Positions 1-8,972 are shown, counted from the first letter of the stretch. The stretch is 61,570 bases of DNA from Streptomyces griseocarneus (GCF_014655595.1 NZ_BNBL01000021.1:1-61570), one strand, 5' to 3'. Translations and numbers: made by a program. Notes: a model not told the origin generated them from the letters alone.

Positions 1-16
1 CGCCGAACTTTTTTTA

Positions 17-56
17 GCCGTAGGCCCTGGACCAGGAATGGTTCGGGGCCTACGGC
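17..56. terminator. Bidirectional terminator-like hairpin
   Basis: An 11-bp perfect inverted repeat (17-27 pairs with 46-56) with an 18-nt loop. A T tract lies just upstream (9-15) and an A/T stretch (57-62) follows, so it could stop transcription from either direction. It probably serves a gene left of the window and the minus-strand membrane protein gene that ends at 179. Confidence 0.7.
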
Positions 57-128
57 ATTTTTGCGTTGTGCCCACACTCGTGCCCATGCCCGTGCCCGTT
101 CCTGTATTCGCATGACCCTTCAGCTATC

Positions 129-173
129 CCCGGGGGGTGTGGGGAAGGGGAACGCCTCCCCCACACCCCCGGG
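129..173 (-). terminator. GC-rich terminator hairpin after the membrane protein gene
   Basis: Positions 129-144 and 159-173 form an almost perfect GC-rich stem with a single bulged G at 132. It lies 5 bases beyond the stop codon of the minus-strand gene ending at 179. There is no T tract, which is normal for GC-rich actinomycete terminators. Confidence 0.55.
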
Positions 174-178
174 ATCAA

Positions 179-1267
179 TTACTTCTGCTCGTCCTCCGCG
201 GCGGCCCGCGTGAGTTCGATGTCCAAGGACTCGCGACGAATGCGCTGATCCATATACAGCAGAGCCGTCACCCCGGACGTAATGGGCAGGGCGACGGTCG
301 AAGAAATGGTGGCGCTGATGCCGGTGATGATCAAGTAAGACCAGCTCATGGAACCGGGGGCGAACCCGGCGGAGAGGTTTTCAAGATCAGTAGAGGTGAG
401 CAGTCCGATGACGGTCGACGGAATCTGGACCACTGTGCCGATCATGAATACAAGGAGAGCGGCGAGAAGCTGTATTCCGAGGATCCGCCATCCCGAGCCC
501 CGTACCAGTTTCGCCGAGCGTCGCATACTCGCGATGGCGCCCTGCTTTTCCAGTACGAGCGCCGGCGCGGCGAGGCTGTAGCGGACCCAGAGCCAGGCGG
601 CCAGGGCGACGGCCGCGAGTCCTCCGGTCGCCATCGCCAGCACCCCCGGACCTTCCGCACCGCTCGCGAGGAGCAGCAGGCCGGGCAGCAGGCCGACGCC
701 GAAGACCCCCACGACCAGCAGCGGCACCAGGCAGAACAGTCCGGCCATGCTTCCCAGCTGGGGGCGGGTGCGAGCCCAGGCCTCGCGGGTCGTGACGGGC
801 CGGCCCAGGACCGCGCGGCTCACGACGAAGGTGAGCATCGCGGCGGCGAAGACCGAGCCCACGAGGCCGACGAGCCCCATGACCGCCGTCCCGCCCAGGT
901 CCTTCACCGCGGCGTCGAGCCACTCCCGCACCGGTGTGCTCTCGTCCAGGTCCGCCACGTCGGGCAGATCGCGGAGCCACAGTCCCGTGATGACGGTGCC
1001 GACGGCCTGGGTGGAGGCCGCGACGGCGAAGGAGACGCCCAGTGCCGTCTTCCAGTGCCTGCGCGCCGTGCTGAACGCACCGTCCAGGATCTCGCCGACG
1101 CTCAGCGGCCGTAGGGGGACCACACCCGGCTGCGGTGCCTGAGGCTGCTGGAGGCCGCCCCAGCCGCCTCCAGGGCCCCATCCCCCGGTTCCCCGGCCCT
1201 GGCCACCGCTGCTGTCGGCGTGGGCCCGGCCCCAGCCGGGCGGAATCCCGCCCGGAGACTCGTTCAT
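179..1267 (-). CDS. Polytopic membrane protein, glycerophosphodiester phosphodiesterase membrane-domain-like
   Basis: A 362-residue protein. The first 60 residues are Gly/Pro/Gln-rich and probably disordered; the rest holds about six hydrophobic segments joined by short loops, resembling the membrane-domain family (DUF7847-like) common in actinobacteria. No catalytic motif is visible. The start was chosen at 1267 because a strong AGAAGGAG ribosome site ends 8 bases upstream; an in-frame ATG at 1273 would sit only 2 bases from it and one at 1288 would precede it. The gene is divergent from mtnA with 143 bases between them. Its role is unknown; a part in membrane or envelope homeostasis is only a guess from the neighbouring mtrAB-lpqB genes. 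Confidence 0.8.
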   Translation of the reverse strand: MNESPGGIPPGWGRAHADSSGGQGRGTGGWGPGGGWGGLQQPQAPQPGVVPLRPLSVGEILDGAFSTARRHWKTALGVSFAVAASTQAVGTVITGLWLRDLPDVADLDESTPVREWLDAAVKDLGGTAVMGLVGLVGSVFAAAMLTFVVSRAVLGRPVTTREAWARTRPQLGSMAGLFCLVPLLVVGVFGVGLLPGLLLLASGAEGPGVLAMATGGLAAVALAAWLWVRYSLAAPALVLEKQGAIASMRRSAKLVRGSGWRILGIQLLAALLVFMIGTVVQIPSTVIGLLTSTDLENLSAGFAPGSMSWSYLIITGISATISSTVALPITSGVTALLYMDQRIRRESLDIELTRAAAEDEQK

Positions 1268-1410
1268 TTGCATAGCTCCTTCTGACATTCCTTACCAGTC
1301 GGCCATCGTGTCACGGCCCCCGGCGGCGCCCCCCGGCTCGTGATGCTCGTAAGAGGGAGCCGGGTCGGGGAGGCCTTCAATAGTTGGTGTGCGCGGGGCA
1401 GACTGGACTA

Positions 1411-2565
1411 ATGGCTGATCAGCACGCGGCACCCGCGTCCCGCTCCGGATCTTCCGCCGTCCCCGCCCTGCGCTGGGAGGACCTCCCCGAAGGCCCCGTG
1501 ATCGTCCTCCTGGACCAGCGGCGGCTTCCCGCCGACGAGACCGAGCTGATCTGCACCGACGTACCCGCGCTGATCGAAGCGATACGGAGCCTCGCCGTGC
1601 GCGGTGCCCCCCTCCTGGGGGTCGCCGGCGCGTACGGGCTCGCGCTGGCGGCCGTACGCGGCTTCGACGTGGAAGAGGCGGCCGAGATGCTCGCCCATGC
1701 GCGTCCCACCGCCGTGAACCTCGCCTACGGCGTGCGTCGCGCCCTCGCGGCACATCGCCTCGCCCTCCGGGCCGGCGCGGGCCCGGAGAAGGCCGCCGCG
1801 GCCGCTCTCACCGAGGCGCGCGCCCTGCACCGGGAGGACGCCGAGGCGAGCGCGGACATGGCGGCGCACGGGCTCGCCCTGCTCCAGGAACTGCTGCCCG
1901 GCGGCGGCTACCGCATCCTCACCCACTGCAACACCGGTGCCCTGGTCTCCGGCGGCGAGGGCACGGCCTTCGCCGTGGCGGGTGCCGCGCACCGGGCCGG
2001 TGAGCTGCGGCGGCTGTGGGTGGACGAGACGCGGCCGCTGCTGCAGGGTGCCCGGCTGACCGCCTACGAGGCGGGCCGGGCCGGGATGCCGTACACGCTG
2101 CTCACCGACAACGCGGCGGGCTCCCTGTTCTCGGCCGGGGAAGTGGACGCCGTGCTCATCGGCGCGGACCGGATAACCGCGGACGGCTCGGTGGCCAACA
2201 AGGTCGGCAGCTATCCGCTGGCCGTGCTGGCCCGCTACCACCACGTGCCGTTCATCGTCGTCGCGCCGACCACGACCGTCGACCTCGGTACGCAGGAGGG
2301 CTCCGCGATCGAGGTGGAGCAGCGGCCCGGCCATGAGGTGACGGAGTTGCCGGCGACGGGCACGGGCACGGGAACGGGAGCGACGGCTTCTGTCACCGTC
2401 GCTCCGGTCGGTGCGCAGGCCTACAATCCTGCGTTTGATGTCACACCGCCGGAGTTGGTGACCGCGATTGTCACGGAAAACGGCGTTCTCTCACCCGTCA
2501 CGGAGGCGGGTCTGGCGGAGCTGTGTGACAGGTCACGATCGGGTAATGGGATGATGTCGATATGA
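1411..2565 (+). CDS. mtnA: S-methyl-5-thioribose-1-phosphate isomerase
   Basis: Cytosolic enzyme of methionine salvage that converts 5-methylthioribose-1-phosphate to methylthioribulose-1-phosphate. The 384-residue product has the family hallmarks: RGAPLLG near residue 66, the catalytic-type cysteine in HCNTGAL (Cys173), DETRPLLQG, DNAAG and the catalytic-type aspartate in GADRI (Asp253), then an NKVGSY stretch. ATG at 1411 was preferred over an in-frame TTG at 1384 because it gives the usual N-terminus and length. A short Gly-Thr run near residue 315 looks like a variable insertion. The stop overlaps the mtrA start by 4 bases (ATGA), so the two are probably translationally coupled. No other methionine-salvage gene is in the window. 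Confidence 0.93.
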   Translation: MADQHAAPASRSGSSAVPALRWEDLPEGPVIVLLDQRRLPADETELICTDVPALIEAIRSLAVRGAPLLGVAGAYGLALAAVRGFDVEEAAEMLAHARPTAVNLAYGVRRALAAHRLALRAGAGPEKAAAAALTEARALHREDAEASADMAAHGLALLQELLPGGGYRILTHCNTGALVSGGEGTAFAVAGAAHRAGELRRLWVDETRPLLQGARLTAYEAGRAGMPYTLLTDNAAGSLFSAGEVDAVLIGADRITADGSVANKVGSYPLAVLARYHHVPFIVVAPTTTVDLGTQEGSAIEVEQRPGHEVTELPATGTGTGTGATASVTVAPVGAQAYNPAFDVTPPELVTAIVTENGVLSPVTEAGLAELCDRSRSGNGMMSI

Positions 2566-3239
2566 AGGGACGCGTCCTTGTCGTCGACGACGACACAGCA
2601 CTGGCCGAGATGCTCGGAATTGTGCTTCGTGGTGAGGGTTTCGAGCCGTCGTTTGTAGCGGACGGCGACAAGGCTCTCGCTGCTTTTCGGGAGGCCAAAC
2701 CCGATCTTGTATTGCTCGATCTGATGCTGCCCGGCCGTGACGGCATTGAGGTGTGCAGACTGATCCGGGCCGAGTCCGGGGTGCCGATCGTGATGTTGAC
2801 GGCGAAGAGCGACACGGTCGATGTGGTGGTCGGGCTGGAGTCCGGCGCGGACGACTACATCGTCAAGCCGTTCAAGCCGAAGGAGCTGGTGGCCCGCATC
2901 CGGGCGCGTCTGCGCAGGTCGGAGGAGCCGGCACCGGAGCAGCTGACCATCGGCGACCTGGTGATCGACGTGGCCGGGCACTCGGTGAAGCGCGACGGGC
3001 AGTCGATCGCGCTGACGCCGCTGGAGTTCGACCTGCTGGTGGCCCTGGCCCGTAAGCCGTGGCAGGTGTTCACCCGTGAGGTGCTGCTCGAGCAGGTCTG
3101 GGGCTACCGCCACGCCGCCGACACGCGGCTGGTGAACGTGCACGTGCAGCGGCTGCGCTCGAAGGTCGAGAAGGACCCCGAGCGGCCGGAGATCGTGGTG
3201 ACCGTCCGTGGTGTGGGCTACAAGGCGGGGCCGAGCTGA
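2562..3239 (+). CDS. mtrA: Response regulator MtrA (OmpR family)
   Basis: DNA-binding response regulator of the conserved actinobacterial MtrAB-LpqB system, which in Streptomyces links development, cell wall and antibiotic genes. The 225-residue protein has a receiver domain (residues 1-115) with the acidic pair VDDD, phosphoacceptor Asp53 in VLLDLMLPG and the switch lysine in IVKPF, followed by an OmpR/PhoB winged helix (about 130-225). The start overlaps the stop of mtnA by 4 bases, and the stop is one base from the mtrB start. The sequence is very close to what I recall of S. coelicolor MtrA. Confidence 0.97.
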   Translation: MKGRVLVVDDDTALAEMLGIVLRGEGFEPSFVADGDKALAAFREAKPDLVLLDLMLPGRDGIEVCRLIRAESGVPIVMLTAKSDTVDVVVGLESGADDYIVKPFKPKELVARIRARLRRSEEPAPEQLTIGDLVIDVAGHSVKRDGQSIALTPLEFDLLVALARKPWQVFTREVLLEQVWGYRHAADTRLVNVHVQRLRSKVEKDPERPEIVVTVRGVGYKAGPS

Positions 3240-3240
3240 C

Positions 3241-5271
3241 ATGCCGGGCAACGGTGCCGCTCCGGAGCGGGACACGGGGCGGCCCGTCGGCACGTCGTCG
3301 GGCGGCATATCGTTCTTCCGCCGTCTGTGGCGTGCCGGAAGGCTGCTGTCGGACGGCGCGGGCGCGGCACCGGTGCATCCGCTGCTGCGTCTGTACGTGC
3401 GCTGGGTGCGGCGGCCGCTGCTGCCCGCGATGCGGCTGTGGCGGCGCAACATCCAGCTGCGGGTGGTCGCCACCACGCTGCTGATGTCGCTCGGCGTGGT
3501 GCTGCTGCTGGGCGTCGTCGTCATCGGGCAGGTGCGCAACGGCCTGCTCGACGCGAAGCGGCACGCCTCGCAGAGCCAGGCCGAGGGCGGTTTCAAGGCG
3601 GCGCGGGACGCCGCCGACCCGGGCGCGGAGGGACGCGGCCAGGACGGTTCGCAGTCCGGCGGCAGGGGCAACCCCGACTCCGGCGCGTGGCTGACCGCTC
3701 TGGTGCAGCAGCTGGCCAGCGGTGGCCAGGGTGTCTACCACGTGGTGGCGCTCAGCGCCGCCGGTGACGGCAGCGGCTCGTACGTGGGCGCGGGCGGTAC
3801 GCGCGGCCCGCGGGCCTCGGGGGACATCGACCCCGAGCGCAGTGTGCCGGCGGATCTGCGCCGGCAGCTGGACGTGCGCACGGGCACCTTCGAGAAGCCC
3901 GGCACGATCAAGCGCAGCGCCTCGGACGAGGGCGAGCCGGCGCTGATCGTCGGCAAGCGGCTGTACGACGTCAACGGTGAGCCGTACCAGCTCTACTACC
4001 TCTTCCCCTTCACTCAGGAGGAGAAGTCGCTGAGTCTGGTCAAGGGCACGCTGGCGACGGCCGGGGTGTTCGTGGTGGTGCTGCTGGGCGCCATCGCGTG
4101 GCTGGTGGTGCGGCAAATCGTTACGCCGGTGCGGATGGCCGCGAGCATTTCCGAGCGGCTGGCCGCCGGCGTGCTGCAGGAACGGATGAAGGTCACCGGC
4201 GAGGACGACATCGCGCGTCTGGGTGAAGCCTTCAACAAGATGGCGCAGAACCTCCAGGTGAAGATCCAGCAGCTGGAGGAGCTGTCGCGCATGCAGCGCC
4301 GCTTCGTCTCGGACGTCTCGCACGAGCTGCGGACGCCGCTGACGACCGTACGGATGGCCGCGGACGTCATCCACGAGGCGCGCGACGGCTTCGATCCGGT
4401 GACCGCGCGGTCGGCGGAGCTGCTCTTCGGGCAGCTCGACCGCTTCGAGTCGCTGCTGGCGGACCTGCTGGAGATCAGCCGGTTCGACGCGGGCGCGGCG
4501 GCCCTGGAGGCCGAGCCGATAGACCTGCGCGACGTGGTGAACCGGGTGATCGACGCCGCCCTTCCGCTCGCGGACCGCAAGGGCAGCAGGCTGCTCGTGC
4601 GCGGCGGTGAGCAGCCGGTGATCGCCGAGGCGGACGCGCGGCGCGTGGAGCGGATCCTGCGCAACCTCGTGGTCAACGCCGTGGAGCACGGCGAGGGCCG
4701 GGACGTGGTGGTGCGGCTGGCCGTGGCCGGCGGCGCCGTGGCGGTCGCGGTGCGCGACTACGGCGTCGGCCTCAAGCCGGGCGAGGCGACGCGGGTGTTC
4801 AACCGCTTCTGGCGGGCCGACCCCGCCCGGGCCCGGACGACCGGTGGCACCGGCCTGGGTCTGTCGATCGCGGTCGAGGACGCGCGGCTGCATGGCGGCT
4901 GGCTGCAGGCCTGGGGCGAGCCGGGCGGCGGTTCGCAGTTCCGGCTGACCCTGCCGCGCACGGCCGGCGACACGCTGCGCGGCTCGCCGATCCCGCTGGA
5001 ACCGGACGACTCGCGGCGCAACCGCGGGGTGAACGAAGCGGGGGTGCCGCAGGCGCTGCCGGGAAGGCAGGCGCCGGTGCCGGCGCAGACCAGGAACGTA
5101 CGCCCGACGGCGGACCCGACCGCCCTGCCGGGCAGCGGGGCGCGCGTGGTGCCGCGTCCGGGCGGGACGCTCGGCGGGGACAGGAACGAGAAGAACGGTG
5201 ACCGGGCGGGCCACGGGTCCGCGGGCGGCGGTCGCGGGACGACCGGGGGTGACCGTGACGGTCAGGCGTAG
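3241..5271 (+). CDS. mtrB: Sensor histidine kinase MtrB
   Basis: Membrane kinase partner of MtrA. The 676-residue protein has a cytoplasmic N-terminus of about 75 residues, a first membrane helix (about 80-105), an extracytoplasmic region of about 165 residues, a second helix (about 270-290), HAMP, an H-box with His361 in SHELRTPLT, and HATPase boxes (NAVEHGEG, DYGVGL, TGGTGLGLSI). A 90-residue Pro/Arg/Gly-rich tail follows the kinase domain and is probably disordered. The start ATG is one base after the mtrA stop, and an in-frame GTG at 3208 inside mtrA was rejected. The end overlaps the probable lpqB start. Confidence 0.96.
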   Translation: MPGNGAAPERDTGRPVGTSSGGISFFRRLWRAGRLLSDGAGAAPVHPLLRLYVRWVRRPLLPAMRLWRRNIQLRVVATTLLMSLGVVLLLGVVVIGQVRNGLLDAKRHASQSQAEGGFKAARDAADPGAEGRGQDGSQSGGRGNPDSGAWLTALVQQLASGGQGVYHVVALSAAGDGSGSYVGAGGTRGPRASGDIDPERSVPADLRRQLDVRTGTFEKPGTIKRSASDEGEPALIVGKRLYDVNGEPYQLYYLFPFTQEEKSLSLVKGTLATAGVFVVVLLGAIAWLVVRQIVTPVRMAASISERLAAGVLQERMKVTGEDDIARLGEAFNKMAQNLQVKIQQLEELSRMQRRFVSDVSHELRTPLTTVRMAADVIHEARDGFDPVTARSAELLFGQLDRFESLLADLLEISRFDAGAAALEAEPIDLRDVVNRVIDAALPLADRKGSRLLVRGGEQPVIAEADARRVERILRNLVVNAVEHGEGRDVVVRLAVAGGAVAVAVRDYGVGLKPGEATRVFNRFWRADPARARTTGGTGLGLSIAVEDARLHGGWLQAWGEPGGGSQFRLTLPRTAGDTLRGSPIPLEPDDSRRNRGVNEAGVPQALPGRQAPVPAQTRNVRPTADPTALPGSGARVVPRPGGTLGGDRNEKNGDRAGHGSAGGGRGTTGGDRDGQA

Positions 5272-7105
5272 GGTCCGGCGGGTCATCGGCGACCGTGGCC
5301 GCCGGGCGACGGGTTTCGGCGTGCTGGCGGTCAGCGGCATGCTGCTGGCGGGCTGTGCCTCGATGCCCGGCAGCGGGGAAGTGACCTCGGTCGACTCCTC
5401 GCAGCGTGCCGACGCCGACGCGCAGGTGCGGGTGTACGGCGTGCCGCCGCGCAAGAGCGAGCACCCCCAGGAACTCGTGGCGGGCTTCCTCGAGGCGACG
5501 ACGAGCGACGACCCGGACTACGAGACGGCCCGGATGTACCTGGCCAAGAACGTCAAGCGGCAGTGGGACCCGTCCGCGTCGACCACCGTGCTGGACCGCA
5601 CGCCGCAGGTGCGCGTCGAGCGCCGCGGCGGCGACCGCGAGCAGTCCTACACCGTCACGCTGACCGGCCGGCAGATCGCGCAGGTCGACGCCAAGCACGC
5701 GTACAAGCCGAACGAGCGCCAGTTCACGACGACCCTGCACATGGCGCGGGAGGACGGCGAGTGGCGCATCGACGCGCTGGACGCCGGCCTGGTGCTGGGG
5801 CTCTCCGACTTCCAGCGCATCTACCGGTCGGTCAATAAGTACTACTTCGCCGAGCTGGGGCCGGACGGGGGCGGCGCGGGCAGGGCCCGGGGCGTGCTCG
5901 TCGCGGACCCGGTCTACCTGCGCAAGCGGATAGACCCGGTGACCTCCGGAGTCAAGGCGCTGCTGGACGGGCCCACGAACTGGCTGGACCCGGTCGCGGG
6001 GACGGCCTTCCCCACCGGTACGCGCCTGGTCGAGCCGCGGCTGTCCCTGGACGATTCGAACGCCCTGAAGGTGCGGCTGAACGACCGGGCGGCCGGCGCC
6101 AACCAGGAGCAGTGCCGGCGCATGGCCGCGCAGCTGCTGTACACCGTGCAGGAGTCGGCCAAGGTCACCGATGTGACGCTGCAGCGCAAGGACGGCTCGC
6201 GGCTGTGCGCGCTCGGCAGGGAGCAAGCCAAGGAGTACGCGTCGGACCAGACCTCCGGGCGGCCCGACCGCCAGTACTTCGTCGACGGCCAGCACCGGAT
6301 GGTGAGCCTGGCCGACACCGACCACGAGGCGCGCCGGGTGCCGGGGCCGTTCGGCACGGACGGGGCGGCCCAGTTGCGGTCGGTGGCGGTGGACCGCGAC
6401 CAGCACCGTGCGGCGGGAGTGTCCGCCAACGGTCAGTCGTTGTTCGTCACCCATCTGCAGGGCGGCGCGCCGCTGGGCGAGGCCCGGGTGAACGTGCACG
6501 GCGGCGGCTCCGCGAAGACGGGGCTGACCGCGCCGAGCTGGGACGGGCTGGGCGACCTGTGGGTCGCGGACCAGGACCCGGACCGGCCGCGGCTGCTGCG
6601 GCTGGCGGGCGGCACGGGCACGCCGGAGGAGGTCCAGGTGCCCGGGCTGGACGGCGGGCGGATCAGCGGGGTGCGGGTCGCGGCGGACGGCGTCCGGATC
6701 GCGCTGCTGGTGACGAAGGGCGACCATACGGTCCTCAAGCTCGGCAGGGTCGAGCGCCGGGGCAGCGTGGGGCGGCCGAGTCTGTCGGTGCAGGAGTTGC
6801 GTGCCGTGGCGCCGCGGCTCGAGGACGTCGGCGCGGTGTCGTGGTCGGGTGCGAGCCGGCTGCTGGTGGCGGGCAGCGAGCAGGGCGGCCTGCAGCAGCT
6901 GCAGTACGTCGAGACCGACGGATCCCAGCAGAACGGCTCCGGGCTGCCCGGCATCACCGGGGTGCGCGGCATCGCCGCGTCCGAGACGCCCGGCAAGGCG
7001 CAGGCGCTGGTCGCCGAGGGCGACGGGGGCATCTTCCGGCTGCTGCCGGAGTCGAACTGGAAGCTGGTGGGCAAGGAAGGCTCGGCTCCGGTCTACCCGG
7101 GGTGA
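5249..7105 (+). CDS. lpqB: Lipoprotein LpqB, MtrB accessory factor
   Basis: Secreted lipoprotein that in actinobacteria interacts with the MtrB sensor and modulates MtrA phosphorylation. The N-terminus has a basic stretch, a hydrophobic core and a lipobox LLAGC, giving a lipidated cysteine about 33 residues from the start. The middle has a GerMN-type domain (about residues 180-320) and the C-terminal half resembles a beta-propeller. GTG at 5249 was chosen inside the last codons of mtrB; GTG 5198 and GTG 5255 are also in frame, so the exact start is uncertain. It is the last gene of the mtnA-mtrA-mtrB-lpqB run; the next gene begins 107 bases later. Confidence 0.93.
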   Translation: MTVTVRRRVRRVIGDRGRRATGFGVLAVSGMLLAGCASMPGSGEVTSVDSSQRADADAQVRVYGVPPRKSEHPQELVAGFLEATTSDDPDYETARMYLAKNVKRQWDPSASTTVLDRTPQVRVERRGGDREQSYTVTLTGRQIAQVDAKHAYKPNERQFTTTLHMAREDGEWRIDALDAGLVLGLSDFQRIYRSVNKYYFAELGPDGGGAGRARGVLVADPVYLRKRIDPVTSGVKALLDGPTNWLDPVAGTAFPTGTRLVEPRLSLDDSNALKVRLNDRAAGANQEQCRRMAAQLLYTVQESAKVTDVTLQRKDGSRLCALGREQAKEYASDQTSGRPDRQYFVDGQHRMVSLADTDHEARRVPGPFGTDGAAQLRSVAVDRDQHRAAGVSANGQSLFVTHLQGGAPLGEARVNVHGGGSAKTGLTAPSWDGLGDLWVADQDPDRPRLLRLAGGTGTPEEVQVPGLDGGRISGVRVAADGVRIALLVTKGDHTVLKLGRVERRGSVGRPSLSVQELRAVAPRLEDVGAVSWSGASRLLVAGSEQGGLQQLQYVETDGSQQNGSGLPGITGVRGIAASETPGKAQALVAEGDGGIFRLLPESNWKLVGKEGSAPVYPG

Positions 7106-7212
7106 CGGGTTCCTGCCCTTGGTGACGCCCCGGTGTTTGTGCTGGCCGGGGCCGGTCTTCCGGGTTTTCCACAGGGGTGGCGGGGTCGCGGCCGCGGCGG
7201 GACAGTGGATGC

Positions 7213-7938
7213 ATGCGCGGGTGGTGGCGGGAGATCACGGGCCTGGTGCTGCCGCCGGTCTGCGCGGGTTGCGGGCGGCCCCGGGTCCTGTTGTGCGAGG
7301 AGTGCCGCGTGCGGCTGTGCGGCGGGCGGGCGCGCCGGGTGCTGCCGGATCCGGTGCCGCCGGGGCTGCCGTCCGTCCACGCGACCGCGCGGTACGCGGA
7401 CGCGGTGCGGCATGTGCTGCTGGCGCACAAGGAGCGCGGGGCGATGGGGCTGGCCGAGCCGCTGGGCGCCGCGCTGGCGGCCGCGGTCGTGGGGGCGCGA
7501 CGCTCGGGCGCGGGTGGGGATGTGCGGGACGGGAGTGCCCCTTTACTGCTCGTCCCGGTGCCTTCCGCGCGGAGCGCGGTGGCCGGGCGGGGGCATGACG
7601 CCGGGCGCCGGATCGCCCTCGCGGCGGCGGGCGGGCTGCGCGGTGCCGGGGTGCCGGCCCGGGTGGCGGGCGTGCTGCGGCTGCGGCGGGCGGTCGCGGA
7701 CCAGTCGGGGCTGGACGCCCGGCAGCGCAGGGCGAATGTGTCGGGGGCGATGGGGGTAGCAGAGAGGGTGGGACGCCTGTGGCTGCAGGGAAAGCAGGTG
7801 ATGGTGGTGGACGACCTGATGACGACCGGGGCCTCCCTGGCGGAGGCGGCGCGCGCGGTGTCCGCGGCGGGCGGCCGCGTCGTGGGGGCCGCCGTGGTCG
7901 CGGCCTCTTCGCGCGCTTTCGAAAACCACCGGAACTGA
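7213..7938 (+). CDS. ComF/GntX-family phosphoribosyltransferase
   Basis: A 241-residue protein with two N-terminal CxxC pairs (CAGC and CEEC, likely a zinc ribbon) and a C-terminal PRPP-binding loop, VVDDLMTTGAS (about residues 200-210), the signature of type I phosphoribosyltransferases. Relatives include ComFC of naturally competent bacteria, but its Streptomyces role is unknown and no competence genes are nearby. The ATG at 7213 gives the expected N-terminus just before the zinc motif. The codon at 7543-7545 is TTA, which is very rare in Streptomyces and depends on the bldA tRNA, so translation may be developmentally limited. Confidence 0.85.
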   Translation: MRGWWREITGLVLPPVCAGCGRPRVLLCEECRVRLCGGRARRVLPDPVPPGLPSVHATARYADAVRHVLLAHKERGAMGLAEPLGAALAAAVVGARRSGAGGDVRDGSAPLLLVPVPSARSAVAGRGHDAGRRIALAAAGGLRGAGVPARVAGVLRLRRAVADQSGLDARQRRANVSGAMGVAERVGRLWLQGKQVMVVDDLMTTGASLAEAARAVSAAGGRVVGAAVVAASSRAFENHRN

Positions 7939-8275
7939 CGGAGAAGGCCCTTCGTTCCTGAGGGAAACGGCAGGAAAACACCTGAATGGAGGTACGTCGC
8001 GGTAGGGGGTACCGACGGGCTTCCCAGCGAGATATGTTCGGTTGTGAGGAATGGCAAGAGCTATGCCTCATATCTCCGATTGGCGCGTTTCGTACGCCTT
8101 CGATGAAGCTTGAGAGAAGCGCGAAGGGGCTCGAAGCCAGGGGGTGTAGATCTTGTCGACGGGGGAGGAGGAGGTGGAAACCGCCTAGTCGGTGGCTCCG
8201 GGGATCCCCGGAGCCTGTTGCAAGAGGGATGCGCTCCGCAACCTTCGGCGGGGCGATCCGGGAACGGAGTTCTGC
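7939..8275 (+). promoter_or_regulatory. 337-base intergenic leader before hpf
   Basis: No convincing gene is visible. The middle (about 8020-8110) is richer in A/T than its surroundings and probably holds the hpf promoter, although I cannot fix -35 and -10 boxes. Closer to hpf are a perfect 22-base palindrome (8194-8215), a weak GTTGC/GCAAC stem (about 8217-8242), and the hpf ribosome site GGAG 6-7 bases before the GTG. The length and structures suggest a long regulated leader. Confidence 0.5.
8194..8215. repeat. Perfect 22-bp palindrome in the hpf leader
   Basis: Two 11-base arms meet with no spacer at a central GATC. It reads GGCTCCGGGG then AT then CCCCGGAGCC. It lies about 60 bases upstream of the hpf start. 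It could be an operator bound by a dimer or a hairpin in the RNA leader; without a T tract a terminator is less likely. Confidence 0.75.
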
Positions 8276-8965
8276 GTGGACATCGTCGTCAAGGGCCGCA
8301 AGACAGAGGTGCCCGAGCGGTTTCGCAAGCACGTGGCCGAGAAGCTGAAGCTGGACAAGGTCCAGAAGCTGGACGGCAAGGTGATTCGCCTCGACGTGGA
8401 GGTGTCCAAGGAGCCCAACCCCAGGCAGGCCGACCGTTCGGACCGGGTGGAGATCACGGTGATCTCCCGTGGACCGGTGATCCGGGCGGAGGCCGCGGCG
8501 ACGGATCCCTACGCCGCGCTCGATCTGGCAACCAACAAGCTCGAGGCGCGGCTGCGCAAGCAGCACGACAAGCGCCACGACCGCCGGGGCAACGGACGCA
8601 TCCCGGCGAGCAACGTTGCGGCGGCCGTCATCGGCGCCGCGGAACTCAACGACAGCGGTCAGCTGGCTTCGGAGCAGCAGACGGGCGGGGTGCCCGTCAC
8701 GCACATGGGTTCGCTGGAGGTGCAGGGCGAAGGACCGCTGGTGGTCCGCGAGAAGACCCACTCCGCAGCCCCGATGACGCTCGACCAGGCGCTCTACGAA
8801 ATGGAGTTGGTCGGCCACGACTTCTACCTCTTCGTCGACTCCGAGTCCAAGCTGCCCAGCGTCGTCTACCGGCGACACGCCTACGACTACGGCGTCATCC
8901 GCCTCAACGCCGACCCCCTCTTCGAGGCGGAGCCCGGCGGCTCGGGCGGAGCACTCGGAGGCTGA
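8276..8965 (+). CDS. hpf: Long-form ribosome hibernation promoting factor
   Basis: Binds 30S subunits and drives formation of inactive 100S ribosome dimers in stationary phase or stress. The 229-residue product has the N-terminal ribosome-binding S30AE domain (about 1-105: VDIVVKGRKTEVPERFR, conserved basic helix with KQHDKRHDRR) and the C-terminal dimerisation domain (about 170-225: MTLDQALYEMELVGHDFYLF). The GTG at 8276 was chosen because GGAG sits 6-7 bases upstream and the protein then begins as Streptomyces homologues do. It is a single-gene unit between a long structured leader and a hairpin at 8973. Confidence 0.93.
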   Translation: MDIVVKGRKTEVPERFRKHVAEKLKLDKVQKLDGKVIRLDVEVSKEPNPRQADRSDRVEITVISRGPVIRAEAAATDPYAALDLATNKLEARLRKQHDKRHDRRGNGRIPASNVAAAVIGAAELNDSGQLASEQQTGGVPVTHMGSLEVQGEGPLVVREKTHSAAPMTLDQALYEMELVGHDFYLFVDSESKLPSVVYRRHAYDYGVIRLNADPLFEAEPGGSGGALGG

Positions 8966-8972
8966 AGCGTGC

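Noticed and set aside
7106..7212. Terminator after lpqB
   Set aside because: CCCCGG and CCGGGG arms exist but the loop is long and the stem only 6 bp; not convincing.
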